The notes under the pieces are model-generated. The model was given only the letters and a program-made list of their open reading frames with translations, had not been told where the DNA came from and ran no database searches. The translations under genes and the position numbers were made by a program. This document shows, one piece after another, positions 61,946 through 64,000 of a stretch of DNA of 64,000 nucleotides. The stretch is from Arcticibacterium luteifluviistationis (lineage in GTDB: Bacteria > Bacteroidota > Bacteroidia > Cytophagales > Spirosomataceae). Location: contig NZ_CP029480.1 of assembly GCF_003258705.1 (NCBI RefSeq), positions 1,550,001-1,614,000 on the forward strand. Reading direction: 5' to 3'. Each line of letters opens with the position of its first letter. The stretch's first letter is position 1.

Positions 61946-62492
61946 TGCTCATAATTTGAAGTAATTTTTTTTTCGCTCGCATGTACTGCGTTCTTGATGT
62001 GCTTTCGCTTATTCCTAAGAACTCCGCGATTTCTTCATGGTCAAAACCTTCAAACAGGTACATGTTTAAAACTGTTCTGTAACCATCTGGCAAAAGGGGC
62101 ATTGCCATGTTTATTGATTCTATTTTATAATCTTTGTCGTCGTCTTCATAAAAGAATTCGCCTTCATCCACTATGTGGTGTTTATGGTCTTCAATATCTA
62201 CCAGGTCTAGTTTTTTTGACCGTAGGTAATTGATAGACTTGTTTACCACAATTTGCTTTAGCCAGAGCCCAAAAGATGCTTCCATTCTGAAAGAGTCTAT
62301 TTTGGTAAATGCATCTACAAAAGCTTCTTGCAAAACGTCTTCTGCCTCGTCTTGTTGTTTTACAAAACGCATGCAGGTACTAAGCATGGCTTTTGCGTAA
62401 AGCTTATACAGTTGGTATTGGGCTTTGCGGTCTCCACGCTTACATGCCTCCACTATTACGGAGTTCTTTTCTATGTATTTTTTAGGTGTCAA
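61932..62492 (-). CDS. ECF-type RNA polymerase sigma factor
   Basis: 186 residues. Region 2 at about 20-95 (AQYQLYKLYAKAMLSTC, AEDVLQEAFVDAFTKIDSF, FGLWLKQIVVNKSINYLR), region 4 at about 125-180 (MPLLPDGYRTVLNMYLFEG, HEEIAEFLGISESTSRTQ). Between them an insert rich in Asp and His (IEDHKHHIVDEGEFFYEDDD) is unusual and may bind metal. It heads the three-gene operon ending with the DUF4097-like protein; the next gene overlaps by 14 bases. Confidence 0.92.
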   Translation of the reverse strand: MTPKKYIEKNSVIVEACKRGDRKAQYQLYKLYAKAMLSTCMRFVKQQDEAEDVLQEAFVDAFTKIDSFRMEASFGLWLKQIVVNKSINYLRSKKLDLVDIEDHKHHIVDEGEFFYEDDDKDYKIESINMAMPLLPDGYRTVLNMYLFEGFDHEEIAEFLGISESTSRTQYMRAKKKLLQIMSNGQA

Positions 62493-62661
62493 TCAAATTC
62501 GCCACCTCTTCCCGGACGAGGAAATAATTAATGTTTGTTATTGTACTGTTCAAGTTCGGGAATACTGAACTTCGTAAAGCTATGTTTAAAAGTCTGATAA
62601 AAGAAAACGAAGTTGCATCAGTGGTGATATTTTTTGTTAGGTGGTGATTTAAAGCTTGAGC

Positions 62662-62698
62662 ATAAAAAAACACCCATCAACTTTGGTCAATGGGTGTT
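62662..62698 (-). terminator. Terminator of the M1-family peptidase gene
   Basis: 9-bp stem AACACCCAT / ATGGGTGTT (62669-62677, 62690-62698), 12-base loop, then a run of T on the minus strand (complement of 62663-62670). Starts 27 bases after the stop. Confidence 0.8.
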
Positions 62699-62724
62699 CT
62701 GTTTGTAATTCTTATTACAGAAAA

Positions 62725-64000
62725 TTAATTCTGAGCTGCCTCCTGCATAGGATTTAAAGAAGAACCACGAGTCCTTTTATAAATTTGGAACCTAGATGGA
62801 GCTTCAGGAGCTTTCGGGAAAGTGTTGTTTCCTGTGTCAATATCTGCTATCTCAAGGAAAGGGTCTAAAGTGAATTTGACCACTCTCTTTGCCGTAGGAA
62901 TAGTTTTGATAATTTCTTCCGAGTTCTTTCTCCAGATTTCTGCAGGGAAACGAGCCACTTCGCTAGTTCCGTCTTCAAAATCCATTTTGACAATAACTGG
63001 CATAACTAAACCACCTTTGTTTTTGATGCTTAAAGCATAAAAATTGGTGCCAGCGTCTATTAGTGCTTTGTGGTCATCACTTAAGTTTGCTTTGAACTTC
63101 TCATATTTTGCTTGGTCTTGAGGTGTGACTGCATATGGGTCATAGGTACTATAGAAATCTTGGTAGGCTTTATCAGCTTCTTCTACAGTTACTTTTACGT
63201 CTGTCTTATTTCTGTTTACAGCCATTGTATTTCTGCTCGCTTCATAAGCTTTACGCTCTTCTGCTTTAGATATTTCCGGATTTTCAGAATCGACAGCATA
63301 CCATTCTACGCTAGTTAACTCTTGATCTACTGGGTCCGTGGTATAAAACCAGCCTCTCCAAAACCAATCTAAATCTACACCAGAAGCATCTTCCATAGTT
63401 CGGAAGAAATCAGCAGGCTTAGGATGTTTGAAAGCCCATCTTTGAGCATATTCTTTAAAAGCATAATCAAATAGTTCTCTGCCCATAACGGTTTCTCTCA
63501 AAATATTAAGGGCTATTGCAGGTTTGCCGTAGGCATTATTTCCAAACTGAATTATTTGCTCAGAATTGGTCATAATAGGCTGCATTTGAGACGGGTCAGA
63601 ACGCATGTAAGAAACGATGTCTTGTGGCTCACCTCTTCTTGAGAGGAAATCTCTGTCCCACTCTTGTTCTGCTAAATATTGCATAAAGGAGTTAAGGCCT
63701 TCGTCCATCCATGTCCACTGACGCTCGTCAGAGTTGACTATCATAGGGAAGAAGTTATGACCCACTTCGTGAATAATAACACCAATCATTCCTCTTTTAG
63801 TAAACTGAGAATAAGTACCGTCACTTTCTGGACGGCCTCCGTTAAAAGAAATCATAGGATACTCCATACCGCCACCAGCTGTAGAGTGACATGAAATAGC
63901 TACTGGATAAGGATACTCAAAAGTACGCTCACCATATACTTTCATGGTGTGTTCTACCACTTTGGTACTGTATTGACCCCATAATGGATTTCCTTCTTTA
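62725..64000 (-). CDS. M1-family zinc metallopeptidase, N-terminal part outside the window
   Basis: The frame stays open to the right edge, so the start is beyond base 64000; 425 residues are visible. The zinc site is HEVGH (63757-63771) with the third ligand Glu exactly 18 residues later in WTWMDEGLNSF, i.e. HExxH-x18-E as in aminopeptidase N. GGMEYPM is the exopeptidase-like motif (GxMEN in classical members, with Tyr-Pro here). A Pro/Lys-rich tail follows. Bacteroidota have many M1-like peptidases, often secreted; a signal peptide cannot be judged here. Confidence 0.9.
   Translation of the reverse strand, partial: KEGNPLWGQYSTKVVEHTMKVYGERTFEYPYPVAISCHSTAGGGMEYPMISFNGGRPESDGTYSQFTKRGMIGVIIHEVGHNFFPMIVNSDERQWTWMDEGLNSFMQYLAEQEWDRDFLSRRGEPQDIVSYMRSDPSQMQPIMTNSEQIIQFGNNAYGKPAIALNILRETVMGRELFDYAFKEYAQRWAFKHPKPADFFRTMEDASGVDLDWFWRGWFYTTDPVDQELTSVEWYAVDSENPEISKAEERKAYEASRNTMAVNRNKTDVKVTVEEADKAYQDFYSTYDPYAVTPQDQAKYEKFKANLSDDHKALIDAGTNFYALSIKNKGGLVMPVIVKMDFEDGTSEVARFPAEIWRKNSEEIIKTIPTAKRVVKFTLDPFLEIADIDTGNNTFPKAPEAPSRFQIYKRTRGSSLNPMQEAAQN

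Noticed and set aside
1-64000. tRNA, rRNA, CRISPR or complete IS elements
   Set aside because: No cloverleaf-like stretch with a GTTCGA-type arm between genes, no spaced identical repeats of 25-35 bases, no transposase domain seen.

Overview
The window looks like ordinary chromosome from a Bacteroidota bacterium, most likely of the order Cytophagales. The evidence is AT-rich DNA, the absence of Shine-Dalgarno sequences, several TAnnTTTG promoter elements (the Bacteroidota -7 box), a long-form PurF, Bacteroidota-type ECF sigma operons, a PorV/PorQ-like protein, and two secreted proteins sharing a C-terminal module typical of this group. I see no rRNA, tRNA, CRISPR array, complete insertion sequence or phage. 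Both edges cut genes: a PhyH-type dioxygenase on the left and an M1-family peptidase on the right.

Left part (1-22 kb): a YdcF-like lipoprotein, a PhoX-like secreted protein, an ECF sigma gene with a small overlapping partner, a Lys-rich protein with a putative outer-membrane barrel, rimO, a 1591-residue secreted protein of unknown function behind prmA, then a housekeeping run on the minus strand (HAD phosphatase, [2Fe-2S] protein, aroE, DedA, comA), a BamA-like protein, hemH with a cysteine-rich insert, and purF.

Middle (22-38 kb): a five-gene plus-strand cluster of glycosyltransferases, an epimerase and polytopic membrane proteins for a surface glycan or glycolipid. Immediately behind it are two tandem units of almost equal length (496 and 489 bases). 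Each starts with a copy of the last 19 codons of the upstream membrane gene, carries a different small gene of about 115 codons, and ends with the same 19-base repeat. Next come nuoL-nuoM-nuoN of respiratory complex I, apparently separated from the other nuo genes, then DinB, DUF1801, thiolase and aldo/keto reductase genes.

Right part (38-64 kb): dnaX carries ten A residues exactly where the short (gamma) form of the clamp loader would end, and both alternative frames stop within six codons. Then follow a DUF1080 / Gfo-Idh-MocA pair, a sigma / anti-sigma / CpxP-CnrX-like operon, a sulfatase, a LamG protein, an outer-membrane barrel protein with ComEA-like helix-hairpin-helix motifs translationally coupled to a PorV-like protein, tdk, a cytoplasmic molybdopterin oxidoreductase, and a second sigma / anti-sigma / DUF4097-like operon.

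The two observations I rate highest are the dnaX slippage site and the two-unit cassette array. Five convergent gene pairs interlock their stop codons with exactly four bases of overlap, so the genome is locally very compact.
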